DNA of 17,020 bases from JAYTQQ01 sp043746635. GTDB lineage: Bacteria > Bdellovibrionota > Bdellovibrionia > Bdellovibrionales > JAMPXM01. Under the pieces are notes generated by a model, which saw only the letters and a list, made by a program, of their open reading frames with translations, searched no databases and was not told where the DNA came from. Below are positions 1 to 5,674 of this stretch, one piece after another. The position numbers and the translations under genes were made by a program. The stretch lies in NCBI GenBank assembly GCA_043746635.1, contig JAYTQQ010000222.1, positions 1 through 17,020 of the forward strand, read 5' to 3'. The stretch's first letter is position 1, and each line of letters begins with the position of its first letter.

Positions 1-813
1 CAAAGTTTTACCGGTGCCGGCTTTGCCAACGAGAGACACGAACAGAATTTCATCATTCAGCAAACAATCCATCGCAAAACTTTGTTCGACGTTTCTTGGA
101 TGAATTCCCCAGATGCTATCGTTCGGGCGAATGAGAGGCACGATGCCGCCTTCTTTCTCGCTATAGCGGCCAATCGCGCTGTGATTGGGATTTCCTTTTT
201 CTTTCATGACGATGTATTCGTTCGCCATGAGTTTTGTCGGTAATTCTTTAAGGAGTTTTGTTTCGTAGAATGAGTTGATCATGGCGCTTTCGACTTCAAC
301 TTCGGCATGACCTGTATACATTTCTTCGGTTGAAACTTTTTCTGGCTCGTAATCTTTCGCGATGATTCCGAAAACGTCGGCTTTAATTCGAAGATTAATA
401 TCTTTGGTGACGAGTTCGACGTGAATTTTTGGAAATTGTTTTTGGAGCGAAAGTGCGGTCATCAAGATACGGTTGTCGGCTTTTTCGATGTCGAGTTCAC
501 GAGGCATTCCGACGTAAGGCATGTCACCGTTGACAAAAACCTTGGTAGTTGAATTATCGAGCTGAACGCCACCGGAGAGCGGACCCTTCGCTCTCAGAAC
601 GTCGATGAATCTTGAAAACTGACGAGCGTTTCGGCCGTTCTCTCCGAGATCACGTTTAAAACGATCAACTTCTTCGATAACCGAAATAGGAATGATGATA
701 TCAGCGTCTTTGAATTTTCCGATGGCGAGAGCATCGAATAAGATCACGTTCGTATCGATGACAACTTTGCGAGTGAGTGGGCTACCATTCTTCTGAGCTG
801 CTTGATTAGGCAA
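1..813 (-). CDS. PhoH family protein with N-terminal PIN domain (C-terminus off the window)
   Basis: This is the N-terminal 271 residues of a PIN-PhoH protein; the gene continues past the left edge. The PIN nuclease-like domain opens with VVIDTNVIL at residues 18-26 and carries further conserved acidic residues, for example in EEVDRFK and TKDINLR. The linker leads to a P-loop, GKAGTGKT, at residues 263-270, where the window cuts the ATPase domain. Family members are thought to couple an RNA helicase or NTPase to a PIN ribonuclease. The start is TTG at 811-813, because AGGAGGA lies 7 bases upstream; the only other in-frame start before the upstream stop is a GTG with no such site. Codons run unbroken from 813 to 1. 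It is a separate unit, 138 bases downstream of the PilZ gene. Family is certain from motifs; cellular role is not known from the sequence. Confidence 0.93.
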   Translation of the reverse strand, partial: MPNQAAQKNGSPLTRKVVIDTNVILFDALAIGKFKDADIIIPISVIEEVDRFKRDLGENGRNARQFSRFIDVLRAKGPLSGGVQLDNSTTKVFVNGDMPYVGMPRELDIEKADNRILMTALSLQKQFPKIHVELVTKDINLRIKADVFGIIAKDYEPEKVSTEEMYTGHAEVEVESAMINSFYETKLLKELPTKLMANEYIVMKEKGNPNHSAIGRYSEKEGGIVPLIRPNDSIWGIHPRNVEQSFAMDCLLNDEILFVSLVGKAGTGKTL

Positions 814-820
814 AGTAAAT

Positions 821-827
821 TCCTCCT
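821..827 (-). promoter_or_regulatory. Strong Shine-Dalgarno site of the PhoH-family gene
   Basis: The minus strand reads AGGAGGA, 7 bases before the TTG at 813. This near-perfect match to the 16S rRNA tail fixes the non-ATG start. Confidence 0.85.
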
Positions 828-870
828 GAAAAATCACTCACATCATGAAAGTGACTTGCCTCTCAATTGC

Positions 871-900
871 ATTACATCACTGGCCCAATGTACAGACCAA
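871..900 (-). promoter_or_regulatory. Candidate promoter for the PhoH-family gene
   Basis: On the minus strand TTGGTC (895-900) and TGTAAT (871-876, five of six bases of the -10 consensus) are 18 bases apart. A start near 864 would give a leader of about 50 bases containing the AGGAGGA site. Found by eye only. Confidence 0.4.
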
Positions 901-951
901 AGTGAAAATAAAGCTTTAGGAATTTATGACTGCGTTAGGCTTGTCGGCCTA

Positions 952-1464
952 CTAGCGGCCGATATTTGAAACCATGATATCACCGTGATCAGTTTGCAAT
1001 GATGCACTGACTGTTTCGATGAATTTTACGAAATGAGTGAGGGCTTCATTATTGATGGTTCCGCCAACGAAACTTGCACCGTAACGATAAGCTGAGTCGG
1101 TATCCATAAACTGGTTGTGTTTTACTTTGATGATAAACGGAAAATAGGTTTGGCTATTCAGGTAAACACGCATCGCGACTTCTTCACCCGCCGCAATCTG
1201 ACCAAACTTTGAATCGAGATCAAAAGCTACACCCGAATTTGAAACGTCGTAAAGAGAAACTTTGAGGAGTCCGCGTTGGGGAACGACGATACAGGCTCCG
1301 ATGAACTCAGATAAGATCGTACGTTTTACTTTACGACGTTCTTGTTGAATCATTTCGTTGCGTCTTTCGGTCATGTCTAAGATTGGAGCAGGTGCCTGTT
1401 GATCGATTTTTTGAGATTTTGTTGATTTCTTCATTTTAAGTTCGATAACATTATTCTTTTGCAT
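952..1464 (-). CDS. PilZ-domain cyclic-di-GMP receptor protein
   Basis: A 170-residue, probably cytoplasmic protein with a single PilZ domain. The two c-di-GMP binding motifs are visible: the arginine motif ERRKVKR (RxxxR type) at about residues 42-48, and the D/NxSxxG motif, seen as DVSNSG, at about 73-78. About 40 mostly polar residues precede the domain. There is no signal peptide, membrane segment or second domain, so it probably acts by binding c-di-GMP and then a partner protein. The start at 1464 is backed by GAGGGGA a few bases upstream; an internal Met at residue 11 has no comparable site. The gene is divergent from the TonB-like gene across 111 bases. Two diguanylate cyclases elsewhere in the window could supply its ligand, but a direct link is inference. 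Confidence 0.9.
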   Translation of the reverse strand: MQKNNVIELKMKKSTKSQKIDQQAPAPILDMTERRNEMIQQERRKVKRTILSEFIGACIVVPQRGLLKVSLYDVSNSGVAFDLDSKFGQIAAGEEVAMRVYLNSQTYFPFIIKVKHNQFMDTDSAYRYGASFVGGTINNEALTHFVKFIETVSASLQTDHGDIMVSNIGR

Positions 1465-1540
1465 AAACTTCCCCTCAAAATATGTAAGCTCTGTGACCCC
1501 GAAACACCCTCACCTGACCTTTCTCTATCGGTTTAAAAAC

Positions 1541-1568
1541 GTCACAACTTGAGCCATTCGTAGACAAT
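1541..1568 (+). promoter_or_regulatory. Weak candidate promoter before the TonB-like gene
   Basis: GTCACA (1541-1546) and GACAAT (1563-1568) each match four of six consensus bases with a 16-base spacer. The -10 ends 7 bases before the ATG at 1576, and no Shine-Dalgarno sequence is present, so a leaderless or nearly leaderless mRNA is possible. Confidence 0.25.
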
Positions 1569-1575
1569 TCTCAAA

Positions 1576-2592
1576 ATGAGACCTATACTAAAGGCTGTGA
1601 GCTCTTATCAAATACTTAGAAATTGTATTATTCTGAGCCTTGTTTTGCACTTGGTGTTTGGCCTTTCTGCAAACTATGCGAAGCCTTACGTTCCTCCAAA
1701 AGTGAGCGTTGTCGATCTCGTCGAGAATGATCCGCAGAAACAAAATCCCCGCACAAAAGATAGTAAATCTTTTGTGCGGCAGGCGACCCCACCCGAAAAA
1801 TTACTTGAGAAGAAAAAACGTCCGGCGAAGTTCTTTTCGCAAAACGATCAGACCGTCATGGAAGAAACCCGCGCCGCAAATTCAGGTATGACTGAAAATC
1901 GTTCGGCGCAGCCATCGGAAACTAAGAAAACCGACATGTCAGAGCCCGAAAAAAAACAGGCCGAAGAAAAAAAGGCTGAGAAAAAATCTGAAAAGATCGC
2001 GAAGAAGTTGAAGGAGTCAGAACTCACCAAGATCAAGCCCGAAGAAAGTAAGCTCTATGGCGATGTCGACGTGAAAAAATTTGAAAAAGAAAGCGAAAGA
2101 GAAAAACCAAAAGACGAATCGGTTCCGATGAGGTGGCCCCAAGTCGGCGGCTTCGGTCTGCAAAGAGGGACTTCGACAGTCGGCGAAACTCTTCCGCCAG
2201 AAATTCGTATGAGTGACTTCACCGCTCTCAACACTGATCGCTTCACTTACTATACTTTTTTCGCCCGCATGGAAGAAGTCTTTCGACCTCGCTGGATTAA
2301 TTACGTCAAAGCAGCCGTGTACACTTACCAACAAACTCAGCGCCGCACCCGCGAAGAAGAGTTTGTGACCCAAGTCGAAATTCTGCTCGATAAAAATGGC
2401 AATTTCGTAAAAGGTATTCTTCATCAGGGCTCTGGCAATGAAGCCCTCGACCTTGCTCCCGTTCGGGCTTTTCGGGATGCGCTGAAATTTCCGAATCCGC
2501 CCCAAGAGATGCTCAAAGATGACAATTATATTCATCTCGACTATCAGTTTACCGTTCATTTTGTGCCCCAGTACGTAGGTAGTGCGGACTGA
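1576..2592 (+). CDS. TonB-family protein, inner-membrane anchored, with charged linker
   Basis: A 338-residue protein with TonB-like architecture. A short cytoplasmic N-terminus is followed by one membrane helix at about residues 17-34, then a long proline-, lysine- and glutamate-rich segment (about 35-205, with a KE-dense stretch near 120-185). The folded C-terminal domain (about 225-338) resembles TonB/TolA C-termini: a region on pairing a C-terminal side chain with a partner, then the VEILLDKNGNF strand typical of the family and a closing strand ending near FTVHFVPQYVG. TonB proteins span the periplasm and pass energy from an ExbBD motor to outer-membrane proteins. No exbB or exbD gene is visible nearby. 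The ATG at 1576 lacks a Shine-Dalgarno site. The beta-barrel gene follows 44 bases downstream. A 13-bp hairpin lies in codons 58-68. Family moderately sure; partner unknown. Confidence 0.75.
   Translation: MRPILKAVSSYQILRNCIILSLVLHLVFGLSANYAKPYVPPKVSVVDLVENDPQKQNPRTKDSKSFVRQATPPEKLLEKKKRPAKFFSQNDQTVMEETRAANSGMTENRSAQPSETKKTDMSEPEKKQAEEKKAEKKSEKIAKKLKESELTKIKPEESKLYGDVDVKKFEKESEREKPKDESVPMRWPQVGGFGLQRGTSTVGETLPPEIRMSDFTALNTDRFTYYTFFARMEEVFRPRWINYVKAAVYTYQQTQRRTREEEFVTQVEILLDKNGNFVKGILHQGSGNEALDLAPVRAFRDALKFPNPPQEMLKDDNYIHLDYQFTVHFVPQYVGSAD
1749..1779 (+). repeat. Perfect 13-bp inverted repeat inside the TonB-like gene
   Basis: CCGCACAAAAGAT (1749-1761) and its exact reverse complement (1767-1779) flank the 5-base loop AGTAA. 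The hairpin lies wholly within codons, about 175 bases after the start and shortly after the membrane-helix codons. No T-run follows on the plus strand, so it is not a standard terminator. Confidence 0.9.
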
Positions 2593-2621
2593 GATCTAGA
2601 CCCCTTTTCGCCCGCTAAATT

Positions 2622-2630
2622 TGTTATGAT
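2622..2630 (+). promoter_or_regulatory. Extended -10 element placing transcription start at the ATG
   Basis: TGTTATGAT combines the extended -10 motif TGn with TATGAT (2625-2630, five of six consensus bases). Six bases separate it from the ATG at 2637, so transcription would begin at or next to the start codon. No good -35 and no Shine-Dalgarno sequence are seen. Confidence 0.5.
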
Positions 2631-2636
2631 AGTGTG

Positions 2637-3230
2637 ATGAACCAAAAGCTTTTCATTTTTCTTATTCTTATTTTTTCTTCGATCTCTCAAGCACAATTCA
2701 TCGAACTCGGTGGATCCGCGAGCTACAAGAAAACCAACTTTGCACCGGGTGCTTACGACGAAGGAACTTCTCTGACAGGTTCTCTCTCTTATATTTTTGA
2801 CGAGATGTCGGCGGTTGAGCTGAGTTACACCAACGGTGTTTCGAGGCAAGCGGTGCCGATCGCGCAGTCGAGCCAACAAGGGGCCACGCTCACCTACCAC
2901 ACGACGAGCGTTTACTATGAACTCATTGGTCTTGATCTTGTTCTCACTTTTGGAGAGGCCAATTGGACTTTCAGGCCTTACATCAAAGGCGGAACTGCTT
3001 ATCTCTTAAGAAAAAGGCTCGTCGATCAAATCGATAATACTCCTGCGAGTATTGAAGATCAGCCCACCGGATTTGTTCCGAGTGCGGGCTTCGGTTTTAA
3101 ATTGTCACTTACCAAATCTCTTTCGCTCAAAGCCGGCATTGAAGCTTGGACATCGGCTCCTCTGGTTGGAGGCCAAACAGATCCGTCTTTAGATATCTCG
3201 GCTCGGGCCGGCCTTTCATGGTTGTTCTAA
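2637..3230 (+). CDS. Small outer-membrane beta-barrel protein, function unknown
   Basis: A 197-residue exported protein. The first 19 residues form a signal peptide with a long hydrophobic core (LFIFLILIF) ending SISQA, so cleavage likely leaves QFIELGG at the mature N-terminus. The rest alternates polar and hydrophobic residues in predicted strands, is rich in Gly, Ser, Thr and Tyr, and ends in Phe (AGLSWLF), the classic C-terminal signal for outer-membrane barrel assembly. The size suits an eight-stranded barrel of OmpA/OmpW type. A GTG lies one codon earlier, but ATG 2637 gives the same signal peptide and fits the upstream -10 spacing. It overlaps the next gene by 13 bases, pointing to co-transcription. 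No specific function can be assigned. Confidence 0.8.
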   Translation: MNQKLFIFLILIFSSISQAQFIELGGSASYKKTNFAPGAYDEGTSLTGSLSYIFDEMSAVELSYTNGVSRQAVPIAQSSQQGATLTYHTTSVYYELIGLDLVLTFGEANWTFRPYIKGGTAYLLRKRLVDQIDNTPASIEDQPTGFVPSAGFGFKLSLTKSLSLKAGIEAWTSAPLVGGQTDPSLDISARAGLSWLF

Positions 3231-4246
3231 TTCGAAAAATTCTTTTCTTAGCACTCGTCTCTTCGAGTTTGATGAGTTGCCAACTGGGATATCTCGTCGG
3301 ATCTGCCTACGATCAAACCGGTCTCCTCATGTCACGAAAACCGATCGAAAAGGTCCTAACAGACCCTAAACTAGAACCCGAGAAAAAACGAAAGCTTGAA
3401 CTCACAATCGACATTCATAAATTTGCCGAGAGCATTGGTCTTAGAAAAACCAAAAGCTATACGACCTACGTTGAACTGGGAAGACCTTACGTAACGTATG
3501 TCGTGAGTGCGGCCAAAAAAAATAAGCTAGAACATTATTTTTGGAGTTTTCCGTTTGTGGGTAAGCTTCCGTATAAAGGTTATTTCGAAAAAGAAAAAGC
3601 GCTCGAGCTAGCAAAAGAGATGGAAGAGAAAAACTACGACGTTTTTGTTCGCGGAGTGAGTGCCTACAGTACTCTCGGTTGGTTTTATGATCCGGTGTTA
3701 TCGAGTATGCTTTCTTACAACGATTACGACTTAGTCGATACGCTCATTCACGAACTCTTTCACGCAACCGTTTTTATAAAAGACGCCACCGACTTTAACG
3801 AACGCCTTGCTAACTTTGTTGGAGAAAAAGGCGCCATCGAGTTCTACCGCGAGCGCAATGATTCGGAGAGCGTTCAAAAAATTCTGGCTGAAGAGCACGA
3901 TGATTTGCTGTTCTCGCAATTCATAACTGCAGAAGTAAAGAGTTTAGAGGCTTGGTATAATGAAAAGAAATTTTTGACGGAAGTCGAACGCCTCGACCGA
4001 CTGAAGCAGATTCAAGTTCGCTTTGCCGAAAAAATAAGACCGCAAATCGCGGCAAATTTTAGAAAAGATTTTGAAACTTCTGAACTCAACAATGCGAAGT
4101 TGCTTCTGTTCAAGCTTTACGACAATGATCCAACTCAACTTGAAATTTTGTTCAAAAAGTATGATCAAAGCCTACCGAAATTTATAGAATATTTAAAGAC
4201 GATTCAATCTGAGGAAGACCTCAAGCGAGATCTTCCTCAGAAATAG
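3218..4246 (+). CDS. Putative zinc aminopeptidase lipoprotein (PF10023-type)
   Basis: A 342-residue predicted lipoprotein. Positively charged VVLIRK and a hydrophobic stretch lead to the lipobox LMSC, with the lipidated Cys at residue 21, so it is probably anchored in the envelope facing the periplasm. The metalloprotease motif HELFH occupies residues 178-182, followed by FNERLANFVGEKG, where the conserved NE and VGE glutamates fit the third zinc ligand. This combination matches the family annotated as predicted aminopeptidases (PF10023, COG4324), whose substrates are little known. I place the start at 3218, not at the upstream ATG at 3146, because only the later start puts the signal sequence at the N-terminus. 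It overlaps the barrel gene by 13 bases and likely depends on its translation. An inverted repeat covers its last codons. Confidence 0.82.
   Translation: MVVLIRKILFLALVSSSLMSCQLGYLVGSAYDQTGLLMSRKPIEKVLTDPKLEPEKKRKLELTIDIHKFAESIGLRKTKSYTTYVELGRPYVTYVVSAAKKNKLEHYFWSFPFVGKLPYKGYFEKEKALELAKEMEEKNYDVFVRGVSAYSTLGWFYDPVLSSMLSYNDYDLVDTLIHELFHATVFIKDATDFNERLANFVGEKGAIEFYRERNDSESVQKILAEEHDDLLFSQFITAEVKSLEAWYNEKKFLTEVERLDRLKQIQVRFAEKIRPQIAANFRKDFETSELNNAKLLLFKLYDNDPTQLEILFKKYDQSLPKFIEYLKTIQSEEDLKRDLPQK
4209..4240. terminator. 10-bp hairpin between convergent genes, possible bidirectional terminator
   Basis: CTGAGGAAGA (4209-4218) and its exact complement (4231-4240) enclose a 12-base loop. It covers the last codons of the aminopeptidase gene and sits 7 bases beyond the stop of the opposing gene at 4248. 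Neither strand has a clear T-run afterwards, so intrinsic termination is uncertain. Confidence 0.4.
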
Positions 4247-4247
4247 T

Positions 4248-4649
4248 CTACTTCCGCATCGTTAAATAAACGATGCTGATAAGTAAGAGTGAATTTTTAG
4301 TTACAAATTGCGTCGTTACTTTTTTAAGAGCTTCAAGTTTTTCTTTTCGAAGTTTCTTTCGATCTTCAACTCGAATCGTCGACATAATTTGGTCATTCAT
4401 TTTCTGGTAATACGCACCATCTTCTGGAAGTCCTACATCATCGCAAGACTTAATAACACTCCTGATATGATGAAGACTTTCGTAAGCGTCGAGTTCTCCT
4501 TTCGAACTTAAGACAAAGTCATAAGCCGCTCTTTTGTTTCTGAGATTCTTCTCACCCTCCAGACGATCAATCAGCCAATCATAGTCGATGCCATCATCAC
4601 GCCATAATTTGTCTTTGTCTGAAAAGTCTATTTTGTTTATTACGCTCAT
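4248..4649 (-). CDS. Candidate anti-sigma factor overlapping the ECF sigma gene
   Basis: A 133-residue protein that I do not recognise by sequence. It is highly charged, apparently helical, and cytoplasmic-like over residues 1-115, then ends in a short hydrophobic stretch (SLLLISIVYLTM, about 120-131) and RK. The stretch is short for a membrane helix, so a weak C-terminal anchor is possible but unproven. I do not see the HxxxCxxC motif of zinc anti-sigma factors; one His-His pair and one Cys (HHIRSVIKSC, 60-69) are present. Its ATG overlaps the sigma gene stop by 4 bases (4646-4649), the usual arrangement for an ECF sigma factor and its regulator, and this is the main argument for the call. 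No periplasmic sensor domain follows the hydrophobic tail, unlike typical membrane anti-sigma factors. Confidence 0.55.
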   Translation of the reverse strand: MSVINKIDFSDKDKLWRDDGIDYDWLIDRLEGEKNLRNKRAAYDFVLSSKGELDAYESLHHIRSVIKSCDDVGLPEDGAYYQKMNDQIMSTIRVEDRKKLRKEKLEALKKVTTQFVTKNSLLLISIVYLTMRK

Positions 4650-5248
4650 TGTTCTAACTCCATCGATCTTACTCCCTCGTAATTGAAAATTTTCTCGAAT
4701 ATAGATAGATCACCCTTACGGTCTTGATTCATTAATCGTTCTTTTAATTTCAAAAGTGCGTGGCGATAATTTGCTTTTGCCGTGTCGTATGGGCAATCCA
4801 TAATGTCCGCGATTTCTTTAAAGCTTAAGTCTTCAAAAATTCTCAATTTAAGAGAAAGTTTTTGTTTATCTGGTAACTTCTCAACTTCAATCTTAATGAG
4901 ATTCTTAAGATCGTTCTGAAGCATGCTGGTCTCCGCACCTGGGTCTACTCCGAGGTGAACGTCTTCGACATTCACCATGTCTCGATTCATTCCTCGGAGT
5001 CTATTTTTCGCGGTGTTCACCGTGATCTGAAAAAGCCAACTCTTAAATGAAGAGCGACCTTCAAATGAAGAGAGCTTTTGATAAGCCTTCAGAAAGCTTT
5101 CTTGCACTATATCCTCCGCCATACTTTGCTCTCGAGTGAACCGGTAACTGAGTCTCAAGAGCGCCCTTTGATGTCGTTCGACTAACAAAGAGAACGATTT
5201 ATTTTGTCCTGCGATAACTTCTTGAATGAGAATGCTATCTTCTTTCAT
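4646..5248 (-). CDS. ECF-type RNA polymerase sigma factor
   Basis: A 200-residue sigma-70 family protein of the extracytoplasmic-function (RpoE-like) group. Region 2 spans about residues 15-87 and includes AEDIVQESFLKAYQKL and the segment FKSWLFQITVNTAKNRLR, used for core binding and -10 recognition. Region 4 spans about 120-172, with LPDKQKLSLKLRIFEDL and the helix-turn-helix SFKEIADIMDCPYDTAK that reads the -35. There is no region 3, as expected. A C-terminal tail of about 28 residues extends beyond region 4. The start at 5248 is supported by AGAGGAA upstream. The downstream gene overlaps by 4 bases and is the probable regulator. The upstream region carries two inverted repeats. The target genes are not evident. 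Confidence 0.93.
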   Translation of the reverse strand: MKEDSILIQEVIAGQNKSFSLLVERHQRALLRLSYRFTREQSMAEDIVQESFLKAYQKLSSFEGRSSFKSWLFQITVNTAKNRLRGMNRDMVNVEDVHLGVDPGAETSMLQNDLKNLIKIEVEKLPDKQKLSLKLRIFEDLSFKEIADIMDCPYDTAKANYRHALLKLKERLMNQDRKGDLSIFEKIFNYEGVRSMELEQ

Positions 5249-5279
5249 CCGGTTCCTCTTCTTAGACTATGGCCTAGAG

Positions 5280-5301
5280 ATTTTCGGTTAATTCCGAAAA
5301 T
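5280..5301. promoter_or_regulatory. Palindrome upstream of the ECF sigma gene
   Basis: ATTTTCGG (5280-5287) and its exact complement CCGAAAAT (5294-5301) flank the 6-base spacer TTAATT. It lies 31 bases before the sigma gene ATG, a fitting place for an operator or a leader hairpin. An 8-bp match alone could be chance; its position is the reason to list it. Confidence 0.4.
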
Positions 5302-5334
5302 AATTTTTGAAACAATCCATGTTTATCAACGTTC

Positions 5335-5349
5335 GGGTCATCCTGACCC
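5335..5349. promoter_or_regulatory. Short palindrome GGGTCA-TCC-TGACCC, possible operator
   Basis: A perfect 6-bp inverted repeat with a 3-base centre sits between the sigma gene and the possible small ORF at 5371, near where the -35 of either divergent promoter would be. This is the second symmetric site in the same gap. Confidence 0.35.
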
Positions 5350-5370
5350 TGCCTGCATTCTATTTAATCA

Positions 5371-5559
5371 ATGTTCGAGCCAAAGCATGACAGCCTTCCA
5401 TCTCTGTCTGAAATGATTGCAAGAGCCAAAACGAAATTGACAAACTTTTCTAAATTTGGAACGAGTACAAAAGGGCACCGCTTTGCGTGTGGAGCAGATT
5501 GCTCAAAACTTAATGACACCTTCGAAAATGTTATCGACCAAATAACAAATCTTAATTGA
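5371..5559 (+). CDS. Possible 62-residue protein, unknown
   Basis: A small plus-strand ORF divergent from the ECF sigma gene. The product is soluble-looking, with several Lys/Thr/Ser residues, a CGADC cysteine pair near residues 40-44 and a predicted helix near the end (TFENVIDQITNL). It has no signal peptide or membrane segment and I do not recognise it. No Shine-Dalgarno site precedes the ATG, but TCTATT (5359-5364) ends 6 bases upstream, the same spacing seen before other SD-less genes in this window. The codons look ordinary for the neighbourhood and no other gene occupies the stretch. It may be a real small gene controlled with the sigma factor or a chance ORF; I lean slightly toward chance. 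Confidence 0.35.
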   Translation: MFEPKHDSLPSLSEMIARAKTKLTNFSKFGTSTKGHRFACGADCSKLNDTFENVIDQITNLN

Positions 5560-5589
5560 GACCAAATTTGTCAGTCGCTCGGCTTAGAA

Positions 5590-5656
5590 CCTTGTCCTAG
5601 GGGGCGGTCGAGCATTGGGCGGCGCGAGTCGATTGGTGGCCATGGTTGGGCGGACC
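5590..5656. other. G-rich non-coding block with repeated TTGGGCGG
   Basis: Downstream of the FHA-GGDEF gene, the plus strand is markedly G-rich and C-poor. TTGGGCGG occurs at 5615-5622 and 5646-5653, with the related TTGGTGG at 5633-5639. No ORF uses it and no clear terminator hairpin is visible. With 5249-5589 it completes the only gap over 300 bases without a confident gene. It could be part of an RNA, a binding region or G-rich DNA structure; I cannot decide. Confidence 0.4.
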
Positions 5657-5674
5657 TATTTAAGAATAAAAGAA

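Noticed and set aside
933..948. Terminator after the PilZ gene (TAGGC-N6-GCCTA)
   Set aside because: Only five pairs and no T-run on the minus strand.
2017..2559. 180-residue minus-strand ORF antisense to the TonB-like gene
   Set aside because: It mirrors codons of the opposite gene, shows no domain, and has no own start signals.
3036..3053. 7-bp inverted repeat AATACTC-CTGC-GAGTATT in the barrel gene
   Set aside because: Stems of this length are expected several times by chance in 17 kb and nothing about its place is special.
3146..3217. Longer start for the aminopeptidase gene
   Set aside because: It buries the lipoprotein signal sequence 24 residues inside and lies deep in the barrel gene.
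5590..5656. c-di-GMP riboswitch near the cyclase gene
   Set aside because: The block lies downstream of the gene and lacks the recognisable conserved core of known c-di-GMP riboswitches.
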